A stretch of DNA of 62,322 nucleotides from Candidatus Centipeda massiliensis (GTDB taxonomy: Bacteria > Bacillota > Negativicutes > Selenomonadales > Selenomonadaceae). Positions within the stretch are counted from its first letter, which is position 1, and each line of letters opens with the position of its first letter. Position numbers and translations under genes: made by a program. This document shows, piece after piece, positions 1 through 9,564 of this stretch. The stretch is from contig NZ_LT985755.1 of NCBI RefSeq assembly GCF_900290285.1, positions 474,201 through 536,522 on the forward strand, in the 5' to 3' direction. The notes beneath the pieces are model-generated. The model saw only the letters and a program-made list of their open reading frames with translations, was not told the origin of the DNA and searched no databases.

Positions 1-1560
1 GCGGTGCTGTTCGCCGTGCCGTAGATACGGCTCTTGTCGCCCGCGACAAGCGTCAAGGCACGTTTTGTGATGGCAAAATTGCCATCTGCGTAGTGGATAT
101 TATAGTTGGCATCCGTGCCCTGAGAGAAGTGTGCAGCGGAGGCACGCGTCCAAAGTCCGCTGGTGCCCGCATCCGTCGTGACCGTTGCCGTGGGATCAAT
201 CGTCTCCATAATAGAGGAGACTGCATCACCGTTGACAAGTCCCGTCGTGGCGTCGGCAGGGCGCACGTTGATTCGGCTCGTGCCGTTCACATACTGCGCC
301 GTTTCGTTGCCGCCACCGTAGATGCGGCTCTTGTCGCCGCCCTTGATATAGAGGTCGCGCTTCGTGATAGCAAACCCGCCGTCCACATAGTGAATGTTGT
401 AATTCGATGCCTTGCCCGTGCCGAAGCGTGCATTGGTGATCGTGGTCTTGAGTCCCGTCGCACCGACGTTTGTCGTGCGCGTCGCATTTGTCGACTCCGT
501 GACATCGGCAACGGCATCGCCATTGACAAGCCCCGTCGTCGCCGTAGCCGCGTCAGCGCGGAACTTCGTCGTGCCGCCCGTATAGGTCGCGGTGCTGTTC
601 TCCGTGCCGTAGATGCGCGTCTTGTCTCCTGCACGAAGCGTCAAGTCACGCGGCGTGATGGCAAAGCTGCCGTCCTCGTAGGAGATGTCGTAGTTATTAG
701 CATTTCCCATGCCGAAAACAGCACTGCCGATCATCGTCTTGAGTCCTGCCGTACCTGCATCCGTCGTGATGGTCGCACGCGAATCAATCGTCTCCGTGAC
801 CGTCGAGATTGCATCGCCGTTGACAAGATTGCCCGCCGCAACGCGGAACAGATTCGTACCGTTCACATAGTTTGCGGTGCTGTTTGCCGTACCGTAGATG
901 CGGCTCTTGTCACCTGCGGCGAGCGTTAGCGCGCGCTTCGTGATGTTGAAATGTCCGTCAACGTAGGTGATGTTGTAGTTGTTTGCCGTCCCCGAAGAGA
1001 AGTGCGCGGCGCTTGTTTTTGTCCAAAGACCTGCCGTGCCCGCATTTGTCGTGACGGTTGCTGTCGGATCGATCGTCTCCGTCACATCGTCGATGACGTC
1101 GCCGTTCACCAACCCCGTGGTCGCGGTAGCCGCAGCGACGTTGACCTTCGCCGTGTTGTTGACATACCCCGCCGTTGTATTCGCATCGCCGTAGACACGC
1201 GACTTGTCACCCGCCGTGACGGTCAGCGGACGCTTTTTGATTGTGAGCGTGCCGACCGTCGAGGTGATATTGTAGTCCGTCGAAATGCCGCGGCTGCCGG
1301 GCGCAAGTGCAGCGCCATTAAGGTTCATCGTATACGTCCCGACACCCGTACGCTCCGTAACGGGATTGCCGCCGTCAGTCGCAGTGACCGTGTACTTCGC
1401 AAAGCTGTCGCCCGAGGCAAGCGTACCCGTATACGACGGCGCGGGAATTGTCACACTGTCATTCGCCGTACCGTAGATGCGTTCGCCGCTCGGTGCGGTA
1501 AAGTGGATGTCGATCGGTTTGATCGTCAGCTTGCCCGGCACGTATTTGAACTTGTAGTTC
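1..1560 (-). repeat. Tandem MBG/YDG-like coding repeats in the TpsA C-terminal part
   Basis: On the minus strand, units starting with an ITKR-type strand and a GDKSRIYG-like motif recur near 85, 380, 670, 955, 1250 and 1535. The period is about 290 bp (96-98 residues). Each unit carries YVNGT, TTGLVNGD, ETID and NYNI-YVDG-type segments. The unit nearest 1535 is more divergent (SGERIYG). The array continues beyond the left edge. Confidence 0.85.
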
Positions 1561-4500
1561 GTCGCGGAAAGCGTGCTGTTTTTCAGGTCAACACTGTACT
1601 CGCCCGCATGAATCGCGCCCTGTGCGTAGCCCGTCGTCTTCGTCGCGTCCGCAATCGGCGTATAGGAAACAGAGCCCGAGAGCAGTCCCGACGTGTTTTC
1701 CGTCTGGCTGTTCGCGAAGTTCGAGAATGTGACGCCCGCGTTGCCCGTATAGCTGTGCGGATTGCCATCGTAGTTTACGGTCGATGTCTTGCCCGTGACC
1801 GTGACGACGCGCGGCACGATGCGGTAGTCAACCGTAATCTTGTAGTTAAGATCGTTATGTCCCTGATAGGTGATCTTCTCATTGGCAATAGTCGAATCCG
1901 AGCCGTAGGTATGCGCCCCCGAACGCATATTGACATCGGTCATTGCATTCGTCACTGTGCCGTCCGCCGTATTGACGTCGGCATTGACATTTGTCAGCTT
2001 CGTCGTGCCGAAGTTATGCGTGCCCGAGTCAATCACATGGTCGCGGATATAGTCGACCTCCGTCTTGTCAAGCGCACGACGCTTGACATTGCCGTCGTCT
2101 TCGATATGGAAGCCCGCCGTCGAGTTGAAGAAGGCCGCGTTGTCATCGCCGTAGGCACGCGTCGAGTAGAGCTTGAGTTCGGGCTGGTACTTGTAGTACA
2201 TGGCGTTCTTACCGGCAGGAGCGGGGAAAGAACTGCGATTGCTGTAGTCTACGCCGTATTTGCGGAACTGGAATACAAGCCCGTCGATCTCGTTCTCGAC
2301 GGAGTCCTCCGTATGGACGACATAGCGCTGGCCTGGTGCAGTCTGGATGGCATTTGCGCCGCCCTTGTTCTTGAATGCGCCGCCCTTCGCCTCGATGAGG
2401 ACATCGGACGTGCCCGTGCCGACGATCTGCCCGCCGGGTGCGATCGTGACGTTGCCGCCGTCCGTGTTTGTGAGGTTGATCGGAGCGTTATTGCCCGTGA
2501 TCTTGCCCGTGACATTCGTTCCGCCCTTCGTCTCGACGGAAACGCCTGTGGCGGACGTGATATTGCCAAGGTTCTTGATCTCGTTCGGCCCCGTGAGATT
2601 TACGTTATGTGCATCTACTTCGAGCGTCGGAACGGATTTCAAGACGCCCGTCGAGGTGACATCTTTGTTCGTCTTGATGGATACGGCATCGGCAAGCCCC
2701 TCAGGCAGATCGACGTTGCCGACCTTGATATCTCCTGCATTCGTGCCGCCGATGCGGATCTTCTTAAAGCCCTTGCCGTCGGGGTTCTTGCGCAGAAGTC
2801 CCGTGCCGCTGAAGATGTCGGACGGAAACGTGGGATCGGAGGCAGAGCCGCCCGCCCCAGGCGTGCCGAAGTTGAGCGTCTTATCCGGCGTATAGGTGTC
2901 GAAGGAGACGTCGCCGTGGCCTGTGATCGTGCTGCCGTTCGCCGTGTTGAGCTTGTCCGCCTGGATGGCGACGTTGCCGTCATGATCGCGGTCAGCGCCG
3001 TCGGCATTGATATGCGCATCATCGAGATTGACTTCACGGCTGGCAACGGTGTAGTCCCTGCCGTGCGTATTGATCGAACCGGAGAGGTTGACGCCGCCCG
3101 TGCCGCTCGTGATCGCCTGCTGGATCTTGACGGTGAACGGCATGTCGATCGTACCGCTCTGGTAGAGCCTACCGCCGCCTCCCTTGTCTCCGATGTTGAT
3201 GATCTCATACTCCCAGAACTGACGGTTGTTTCCATTGAAATACTTGTCAAGCAGCGAGAGCTTCGCCGGATCGTTCACCGTGCCGCCGAGCTTGAGGTCG
3301 CGATCGTGCGAGATCGGCAGGATATTGAGCGCCTTCTTGCCCTTCATCTTGCCATTCAAGTCCATCGCATCGGTCTTGAGCGTGAGTGCGCCCGTGCCCG
3401 TATCGACATTGCTTCCCGCATCGGTCGTCAAATCCTTCGATTCGAGTGCGAAATCGTTGCCGTTCGTCTGAATGTTCGCCGAGCCGTCGACCGTCATCGA
3501 GCCTGCCGTAGCACCGGAGCGGATTGTTGTCGGATCGACGAAGTTCAGATTGCCGCCGACCTTTGTCGCTCCCGTCGCATCTTCGCGGCCGAGATAGACA
3601 TGCTTGAAACCATCCTTGATCTTCGCGCCGCCGAAGAGATTTTCCGGCAAAGTCAGCCCCGTGCCCGCCGTGCCGACGTTGAGGTTCGTCGCGGCCGTCG
3701 CCTGCTGTACGGTCAAATTGCCCTTGCCCTCAACGGTCTTGTCGAAGGTCATGGCGTCCGCCGAAAGCACGACGTCGCCCGCCGTGCCGCCGGATTCGCC
3801 CGCCTTGACGCCCGTAATCGTGCGCGAGGGGACGGATGCGCCCACAGGCGTCGTGATCTCGCCGATCGTCAGCGCGTTCGACTTGACCTTGACGGAGAGC
3901 GCGTCGGCAGCGAGCGTGCCAATCTCGTTCGCCTTTTCAAGCGCGATGTTGCCGCCGACGGCGGCGAGCTTCGCCGCCTTGATCTTGCCCGCCGTCTGGT
4001 TCGTCGCCGTCTTGGCGTTGACAACGAGCGTCTTTCCCGCCGCAAGCGTCATATCCCCTGCGAAGTTGATGTTATCCGCTTGGAGCGTCACATCCTGTGT
4101 AAGATTTGAGCCTGCGACGTTGATCGTGCCCTGCGTGCCGTTGCCGATGGCGTAATGCGAGAAGTCCGGACCAAATACCTGTGTGAACTTGTTGTTCGTC
4201 AGCTGCAGGTCACCCGTCGCACCGTCGCCAAGCCCGATGGTCTTCGAGCCGTTGTACGTCCCAATGCCGAGCGTGCCTGTGCCCGTAACGGACGGACTGC
4301 CGCTGCTCGGGGTGAGGTTCGCGATGCTGTTCGTATAGAGATTCAGCGCACTTCCCTCACCAATATTCATTTTGCCGCCGGACGGGTTCTCGATTGCGCC
4401 CGTCGTCAATGTCACATTGTAGGGATTGTTCGATCCATCGGTGCCGACTTTGAGACCGCCCGCACCGATTGTGACCTTGCCCGTCTCCGCCGTCTTGACG

Positions 4501-7500
4501 ACGACGCGGTTATTTGCCTCAAGGCCATCAATCGTGACCGTCTGGCTGCGGTTGTCGCCGAGAACCAATTCGCTGAAATCCTTGCCAAAGAGCTTGCCGT
4601 TGAGCTGGTCACTCGTGACATGAAGCCCTGCGCCCGTCGAAGCGTTGTTTAGCGTCAGATCGCCGCTCGTCTTGCGCGTGATGACGAGTCCGCTCTTGCC
4701 GACGATGTTCGTCGTATTATCGTCCGCCGCCGGCGTGACGATTTTATCCGTATGCACGCGCAGCGCACCGACGGTATCGGTGCCCGAGTCGAGCTGAGCG
4801 CCTGCATCAAGCTGCAGCTTATTGCCCGTCACGTCGACCCAAACAGGCGTAGAGCCGGGGGCGACCTGCACCTTGGCGTTGTCCTTCAGAACGACATCGC
4901 CGCTTCTTGCATTGAGCGTCGCCATGGCATAGTTGCCCTCGACCTTCAGTGTAGCTCCCTGTTCCAGATGGATGTCACTGCCCGTCTGGATGTTGATCTC
5001 CGCGCCTTCGCCCTTTTTCGTCGCACCCGAGCCTTTCACATGGACGGTCTTGCCCTGCTTAACGGTGAAGCCGCCCGTGATGACCGAGGCGGGATCGTGC
5101 CCCGCCTGCGTCGGATCTGCACCGATCGTGAGCTTCGTACCCTTGCCCTCGATGGAGAGATTGTCGCGCACCTCTACGCCAAGCTTACCCGCCGCGTTGA
5201 TGGACTTCTTGACTGCGCCGCCGTAGAAGTATACATGCTTCTCACCCGCGACATCGAAACCGCCGAAGCCATCGAGCGTATTGTTGATCGTACGGTAGGC
5301 AATGCGGAACTCCGTGGAAGGAGCATCTGCGGCATTGTCACTGATATAGATGTCCTGACTCGCCGATGCGCCCTTCGCCGTAACTTTGCCGTCCTTTTGT
5401 CCGTTGATCTTGCCAAGACCGAGATCGATACCGCCCGAGAGGTCGAGGTCGAGATTCTTGACAGCGAGCGTATCGGACGCCGTCGGCAGTTCTGCCGTAT
5501 GCGCCTTGATTTTCATGTCGGACTTACCATCCGCGCCCGCCTTCGTCGCGCCCGTCAGCGTGACCTTGCCCGTGGTCTCGATGTCCGACGGCTTCTTGAA
5601 CGTTGCGCCCTTGATATTGACATCGCCCGTCTGTGAGGCGCCGCCGATCTTGATCTTGCCGTAAGCGGCATTGTCGATGTTCCAGTCGCCCGTGCCCGTG
5701 CCGACGTTGATGGTCTGCGCCTTATTTGCCTTTTCGAGCGTGAGCTGCTTGCCGACGTTGACCTTGTTATTCCCAAGGTCGAGGTCGTCGGCTTCGATCT
5801 TCGTGTCGTCCGTGGAGTTCAGCTTGCCCTCAACCGTGAGTTTCTGCCCCGCCGCCATCTGGATGTCCGTCGATTTCGTCTTGAGGCCGTCGACGTTCTT
5901 CGCAGGATTTACCGTGCGGTCTTCAACGACGGCGACCTTCATGTGGACGTTGTTCTTGAGCTTCAAACTACCGTCCGACATATCGGCGGCAATGTTTGAA
6001 ATCGCATTCGGCTGCGTACCGAGATTCATCGAGCCTTTGCCGAGGAGCAGCAAGTTGCCGACCGAAATGGGCGCACTCTGGGAAAGCCCATCGCCAAGCG
6101 TCGTGCCCGGAGCATCGGCATGGAGCGCGAGCGTATCCGTCGCCGCACCGTTGATCGCGCCCGTGATATTGATTTTCCCCTGCGTCAGGATGCTCGTATA
6201 CTTAGGCATATTGCCCGCTGAAATGCCCGCGATGGTCGCCGTGCCGCCATTGTCCTTTGCACCAACGGAGACGTTCTTAAAATTGCCCGCCGCAAGCTTT
6301 CCAAAGCCTGCATCCGTTACAAGGCCTGCCGTGCCGCCGACGGTGAAGCTTCCTGCCGTCTTGGGCTTCAGGACAAACGTGCCTGCTCCGTTCGTATCAG
6401 CGAACGCGGCATCGTTCCAGTTCGTGACGCTGTTCGCTGTCATCGTCATCGTGCCCGCGCCCGAGGCGAGATTCGCACCCGAAGCAAAGTCGATGGTATT
6501 TGCCTTGAACGTCGTGTCCTTGCCCGCCGCATTCGTCAGTGCGCCCGAGAATTTGATGGTTGCACCCGATTCCACCGTCAGCGGCGCCTTGACGTCGGCT
6601 GTGCCGATTTCGACATTGCCCGTAGACGCATTGCCCAGATGGACTTCGCCCGTGCCGGAGTTGATGAAATCGAGGTCATTCATGTGGACATCGGCACTCG
6701 AAGAGCCGACGGCGATCGTCTTGCCCGCTTGTCTAGTCTCAACTGTGACCTTTCCGTTTGCACTCGAAAGAGTGCCCTGCGCTCCTGCGGGGAGCGTCAG
6801 CGCATCCGCCTTGACATCAATCGTGCCGCCTGCTGTCGATACCTTGCTTGCCGTGTCGAAATTGACCGTCGTCGCTTCGAGCGATGTCGCCGCCGCACCC
6901 GTCGACTTGACCTCAGCATTCACATCGAGCTTGAGCGTGCCGCTCGCCTTGAGCTTCATCGCGCCCGCGCCGTTCGTGATGCCGTGTGCGCCGACCGTGA
7001 GATCGCCCGCCGTCACTTCGACGTCCGCACCGTTCATCGTCACAAGCCCCGTATCTTCGCCGACCTTGAGATCGCCGCCGTTCTTGAGTGTCAGCGCCTT
7101 CGCCTTGCCGTCGAGCTTCTTGACAGCGTTCGCGCCCGTGAGATTCACAGTTGCATCCGCCGCATCAAGCTTGAGTGCATCTGCCGTGATGACGCCCGCG
7201 CCCGTCATGGCATTCTTCGAGCCAAGCGTCAGTGCGTGCGTCGAAGCGATATTCACCGCGCCGCTGACCGTCAGCGTGCCTGCACCCGTATACATTTCCA
7301 GATCTTCGTCCGCCGTCACGCCGTTTGCGATGATATTCGCCGACTTCGCGGCATCGCCGACGATGTTCTTCTCGAAATTCTTGATCTTGCCCGCACTTGA
7401 GAATGTATTACCCGCAAGGTCAAGCCCGCCCGTGCCTGTGCCAAAGTTGATGGTCTTGCCATCAGAAAGCGTCCAGACCTTTGCCGAGCCGCTCGGGTCG

Positions 7501-9392
7501 TTATCGCCCGTGATCGTGCCCGAGAGGTCGAGGGAATCCGTGCGCAGTTCGACCGAGCGCGTCGTGATGCCTGAGCCGCTGTCGATGGAGATTCCCTTGG
7601 CAAGCGCCGCATTAGTTCCCGTGGACTTGCCGATCAGCGTGACCTTGCCCGTGCCCGCCGTAATCGTCGTGCCGGAGAGAGCTACGCCTGCCGCGTCTGC
7701 TGTCGTACTGCCTGCGAGTTCGACATTGCCGCCCGCTGTACCAGCCGCCGTGGTGTTGATCACGGCATGATCGAGCATGATGCCCGCTTCGCCCGCGCTC
7801 TGCGAATTGGCAAATCCAACGCCGCTGTCCATGAGACCGCCGCCGATCTTGACATTGCCGCCGAGCGTCTTGATATTCTTTCCGCTTGCAACGCTGACAC
7901 GACCGCCCGCACGGTGGTTCGTATCGGATGTAATGTCCACATTGAGCTTGCCCGCCGTCGAGCTGATATCAGCGTTGATGTTGACGCTTCCCGTCGCCTT
8001 CAAGGAGAGGGTCGCGTCGCCGCCCGCCGTCTTGTTGATGGCGTCCGTCACGGTGATGGAGTGATCGTCATTTCCCGTGAGGTTCGCCGTCTGGATAGTT
8101 ACAGATGTACCGCCGTTCAGCGAATTGGTGACGGTCTGCACGTCCGCCTGAGAGCCAGCTTCGGGGTCCCCCGTCCCTCGCGTCTTGACCTCAATATCGC
8201 CGGGATCGATCAGCCACTCGCCCGCCTTGCCCGCCGCTGACGAAGCATCGACGCGTCCCGTGATCTGCACCTTCGTGCCCGAGGTCTCGACCGCGCCGCC
8301 CGCGCCCGTGCCTGCACCGCGTGCCGTGATCTCGCCCGCGAACGCCGTCTTAGCGTCCGACCAGACGGCGACCGTGCCGCCCGCGCCGCCGTCTGCCGTC
8401 GCATCTGCACGCACAGCCGCGCCGCGCTCGATCGTGACACTCTGAGCGTGCGCGAGGTCGCCCGTGCCCTGCCAGCCGCCGCCGATCTCAACCGTGCCGG
8501 CCCTCGCGCCGCTCACGTCCGTCACGCTGCCCGCCGCCAGACGCACATCGTTTGCCGTCATGCGCACACTGCCCGCCGCCCCGTCAAGGCTCGCGGCACG
8601 CACGATGCCCTCCTGATTGACCGCCGAGCGCGTCAGTGCGTCGCCCGTCGCTGCGGACATGAAGACGAGGCCTCCGTCCGCTTCGACGAGACCTTTATTC
8701 GTGACTGCCTGTTCCAGTGCCGCCGTGGTCGGCACAACGGACACCTTGCCATCGCCGTTAAAATCAATCGTCACGGCTTCACCCGCCGCAAGCACCGCTG
8801 CACCCTTACGCGCAACAATAACGCCCTCGTTCACGACATCCTTGCCGAGCAGGGCGACCGTTCCCTCATTCTGAGCGATGAGAGAGGCACGATTGATAAC
8901 TTTTCCGTCATTCGGCGTGCCGATAAAGGCGTATTTGCCCGCCATAAAATCGGCATTTGTAATATTCATCGCAGACGCAAGAATCGAGCCGGCATTCACC
9001 TGAGCACCGGGTGCAAAGAGAACGCCCGCCGGATTCACGAGAAAGACGCGCCCGTTCGCCTGCAGCGTGCCGAAGATCTCCGACGGATTGTTCCCAATCA
9101 CTCGGTTGAGCAGTGCCGCCTGTGCGCTCGGCTGAAAAATATTGACACGTTCTCCCGCCGCAATATTGAATGAGTTCCAGTTGATGACGGCACTCTCCGT
9201 TGCCTGTCGAATCGCCATCTCCGCCTGTGTCTGCGCAATCTCCGCCGCCCCCGCTGCGACCGTGCCCCCCTGCGGCAGAGCGTAAGCCTCCTGCGCGCCA
9301 CCGATCATCAATGCACCCGCAGCCAAAATGCCGACACCGCTGTGCAGACTTTTTCGCAGCATACTGCGACGCTGTTTCCTCATCATGCTCAT
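1..9392 (-). CDS. TpsA-type two-partner secretion exoprotein (filamentous hemagglutinin-like), C-terminus beyond window
   Basis: A minus-strand frame is open from the ATG at 9392 to the window edge, at least 3130 codons. GAGGGGA precedes the ATG by about 7 nt. Residues 1-38 form a long basic-then-hydrophobic signal peptide ending AYA. A TPS/haemagglutination-activity domain follows (about 39-290), with NRVIG and NPAGVLF motifs. The body is thousands of residues of Gly/Ala/Thr/Asp-rich beta-helix-like sequence. The left 1.5 kb encodes MBG/YDG-type repeats with a GDKSRIYG core. It should be exported by the adjacent TpsB and act as a surface adhesin or similar; that role is inferred from the family. 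No stop was seen, so the true C-terminus is unknown. Confidence 0.93.
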   Translation of the reverse strand, partial: MSMMRKQRRSMLRKSLHSGVGILAAGALMIGGAQEAYALPQGGTVAAGAAEIAQTQAEMAIRQATESAVINWNSFNIAAGERVNIFQPSAQAALLNRVIGNNPSEIFGTLQANGRVFLVNPAGVLFAPGAQVNAGSILASAMNITNADFMAGKYAFIGTPNDGKVINRASLIAQNEGTVALLGKDVVNEGVIVARKGAAVLAAGEAVTIDFNGDGKVSVVPTTAALEQAVTNKGLVEADGGLVFMSAATGDALTRSAVNQEGIVRAASLDGAAGSVRMTANDVRLAAGSVTDVSGARAGTVEIGGGWQGTGDLAHAQSVTIERGAAVRADATADGGAGGTVAVWSDAKTAFAGEITARGAGTGAGGAVETSGTKVQITGRVDASSAAGKAGEWLIDPGDIEVKTRGTGDPEAGSQADVQTVTNSLNGGTSVTIQTANLTGNDDHSITVTDAINKTAGGDATLSLKATGSVNINADISSTAGKLNVDITSDTNHRAGGRVSVASGKNIKTLGGNVKIGGGLMDSGVGFANSQSAGEAGIMLDHAVINTTAAGTAGGNVELAGSTTADAAGVALSGTTITAGTGKVTLIGKSTGTNAALAKGISIDSGSGITTRSVELRTDSLDLSGTITGDNDPSGSAKVWTLSDGKTINFGTGTGGLDLAGNTFSSAGKIKNFEKNIVGDAAKSANIIANGVTADEDLEMYTGAGTLTVSGAVNIASTHALTLGSKNAMTGAGVITADALKLDAADATVNLTGANAVKKLDGKAKALTLKNGGDLKVGEDTGLVTMNGADVEVTAGDLTVGAHGITNGAGAMKLKASGTLKLDVNAEVKSTGAAATSLEATTVNFDTASKVSTAGGTIDVKADALTLPAGAQGTLSSANGKVTVETRQAGKTIAVGSSSADVHMNDLDFINSGTGEVHLGNASTGNVEIGTADVKAPLTVESGATIKFSGALTNAAGKDTTFKANTIDFASGANLASGAGTMTMTANSVTNWNDAAFADTNGAGTFVLKPKTAGSFTVGGTAGLVTDAGFGKLAAGNFKNVSVGAKDNGGTATIAGISAGNMPKYTSILTQGKINITGAINGAATDTLALHADAPGTTLGDGLSQSAPISVGNLLLLGKGSMNLGTQPNAISNIAADMSDGSLKLKNNVHMKVAVVEDRTVNPAKNVDGLKTKSTDIQMAAGQKLTVEGKLNSTDDTKIEADDLDLGNNKVNVGKQLTLEKANKAQTINVGTGTGDWNIDNAAYGKIKIGGASQTGDVNIKGATFKKPSDIETTGKVTLTGATKAGADGKSDMKIKAHTAELPTASDTLAVKNLDLDLSGGIDLGLGKINGQKDGKVTAKGASASQDIYISDNAADAPSTEFRIAYRTINNTLDGFGGFDVAGEKHVYFYGGAVKKSINAAGKLGVEVRDNLSIEGKGTKLTIGADPTQAGHDPASVITGGFTVKQGKTVHVKGSGATKKGEGAEINIQTGSDIHLEQGATLKVEGNYAMATLNARSGDVVLKDNAKVQVAPGSTPVWVDVTGNKLQLDAGAQLDSGTDTVGALRVHTDKIVTPAADDNTTNIVGKSGLVITRKTSGDLTLNNASTGAGLHVTSDQLNGKLFGKDFSELVLGDNRSQTVTIDGLEANNRVVVKTAETGKVTIGAGGLKVGTDGSNNPYNVTLTTGAIENPSGGKMNIGEGSALNLYTNSIANLTPSSGSPSVTGTGTLGIGTYNGSKTIGLGDGATGDLQLTNNKFTQVFGPDFSHYAIGNGTQGTINVAGSNLTQDVTLQADNINFAGDMTLAAGKTLVVNAKTATNQTAGKIKAAKLAAVGGNIALEKANEIGTLAADALSVKVKSNALTIGEITTPVGASVPSRTITGVKAGESGGTAGDVVLSADAMTFDKTVEGKGNLTVQQATAATNLNVGTAGTGLTLPENLFGGAKIKDGFKHVYLGREDATGATKVGGNLNFVDPTTIRSGATAGSMTVDGSANIQTNGNDFALESKDLTTDAGSNVDTGTGALTLKTDAMDLNGKMKGKKALNILPISHDRDLKLGGTVNDPAKLSLLDKYFNGNNRQFWEYEIINIGDKGGGGRLYQSGTIDMPFTVKIQQAITSGTGGVNLSGSINTHGRDYTVASREVNLDDAHINADGADRDHDGNVAIQADKLNTANGSTITGHGDVSFDTYTPDKTLNFGTPGAGGSASDPTFPSDIFSGTGLLRKNPDGKGFKKIRIGGTNAGDIKVGNVDLPEGLADAVSIKTNKDVTSTGVLKSVPTLEVDAHNVNLTGPNEIKNLGNITSATGVSVETKGGTNVTGKITGNNAPINLTNTDGGNVTIAPGGQIVGTGTSDVLIEAKGGAFKNKGGANAIQTAPGQRYVVHTEDSVENEIDGLVFQFRKYGVDYSNRSSFPAPAGKNAMYYKYQPELKLYSTRAYGDDNAAFFNSTAGFHIEDDGNVKRRALDKTEVDYIRDHVIDSGTHNFGTTKLTNVNADVNTADGTVTNAMTDVNMRSGAHTYGSDSTIANEKITYQGHNDLNYKITVDYRIVPRVVTVTGKTSTVNYDGNPHSYTGNAGVTFSNFANSQTENTSGLLSGSVSYTPIADATKTTGYAQGAIHAGEYSVDLKNSTLSATNYKFKYVPGKLTIKPIDIHFTAPSGERIYGTANDSVTIPAPSYTGTLASGDSFAKYTVTATDGGNPVTERTGVGTYTMNLNGAALAPGSRGISTDYNITSTVGTLTIKKRPLTVTAGDKSRVYGDANTTAGYVNNTAKVNVAAATATTGLVNGDVIDDVTETIDPTATVTTNAGTAGLWTKTSAAHFSSGTANNYNITYVDGHFNITKRALTLAAGDKSRIYGTANSTANYVNGTNLFRVAAGNLVNGDAISTVTETIDSRATITTDAGTAGLKTMIGSAVFGMGNANNYDISYEDGSFAITPRDLTLRAGDKTRIYGTENSTATYTGGTTKFRADAATATTGLVNGDAVADVTESTNATRTTNVGATGLKTTITNARFGTGKASNYNIHYVDGGFAITKRDLYIKGGDKSRIYGGGNETAQYVNGTSRINVRPADATTGLVNGDAVSSIMETIDPTATVTTDAGTSGLWTRASAAHFSQGTDANYNIHYADGNFAITKRALTLVAGDKSRIYGTANST

Positions 9393-9487
9393 GGTCTATT
9401 CCCCTCAATCAAAAATCATGTAACTGCTACACAAAGTCTTTTTGACGCGTACAGCAACTCTTCGTTTGTGTTGTCCAGACGCTCAAA

Positions 9488-9550
9488 GCGCCCCTTCCAC
9501 CGCTTACGCGGTCCCCCTCCCCCGCTCTGGCGGGGGAGGCTTTGCTATGC
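9488..9550. repeat. Repeat family B, partial copy B1
   Basis: This is the left half of the family B palindromic repeat: GCGCCCCT, then TCCACCGC, then a hairpin of CCTCCCCCG and CGGGGGAGG. It lies in the 172-bp gap between tpsB and tpsA. The right half (CTTCCCCC hairpin and GATAGGGGC end, seen in copies B2 and B3) is absent. In the mRNA it would form a strong stem without a U tract, so it could affect tpsA/tpsB transcript ratios. That effect is inference. Confidence 0.75.
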
Positions 9551-9564
9551 CGGTTCTTCGCCGT

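Noticed and set aside
951-4109. A 1052-codon open plus-strand frame, and others such as 5671-7770 (699 codons), over the TpsA region
   Set aside because: These are antisense shadows of the tpsA frame: repetitive, Arg-rich or Ser/Pro/Val-rich, with no ribosome sites or domains, whereas the minus frame gives a coherent TPS exoprotein.
8908-9408. A 166-codon minus-strand frame overlapping the start of tpsA
   Set aside because: It is in a different frame from the signal peptide and TPS domain, and its Cys/Arg/Gly-rich sequence has no family resemblance.
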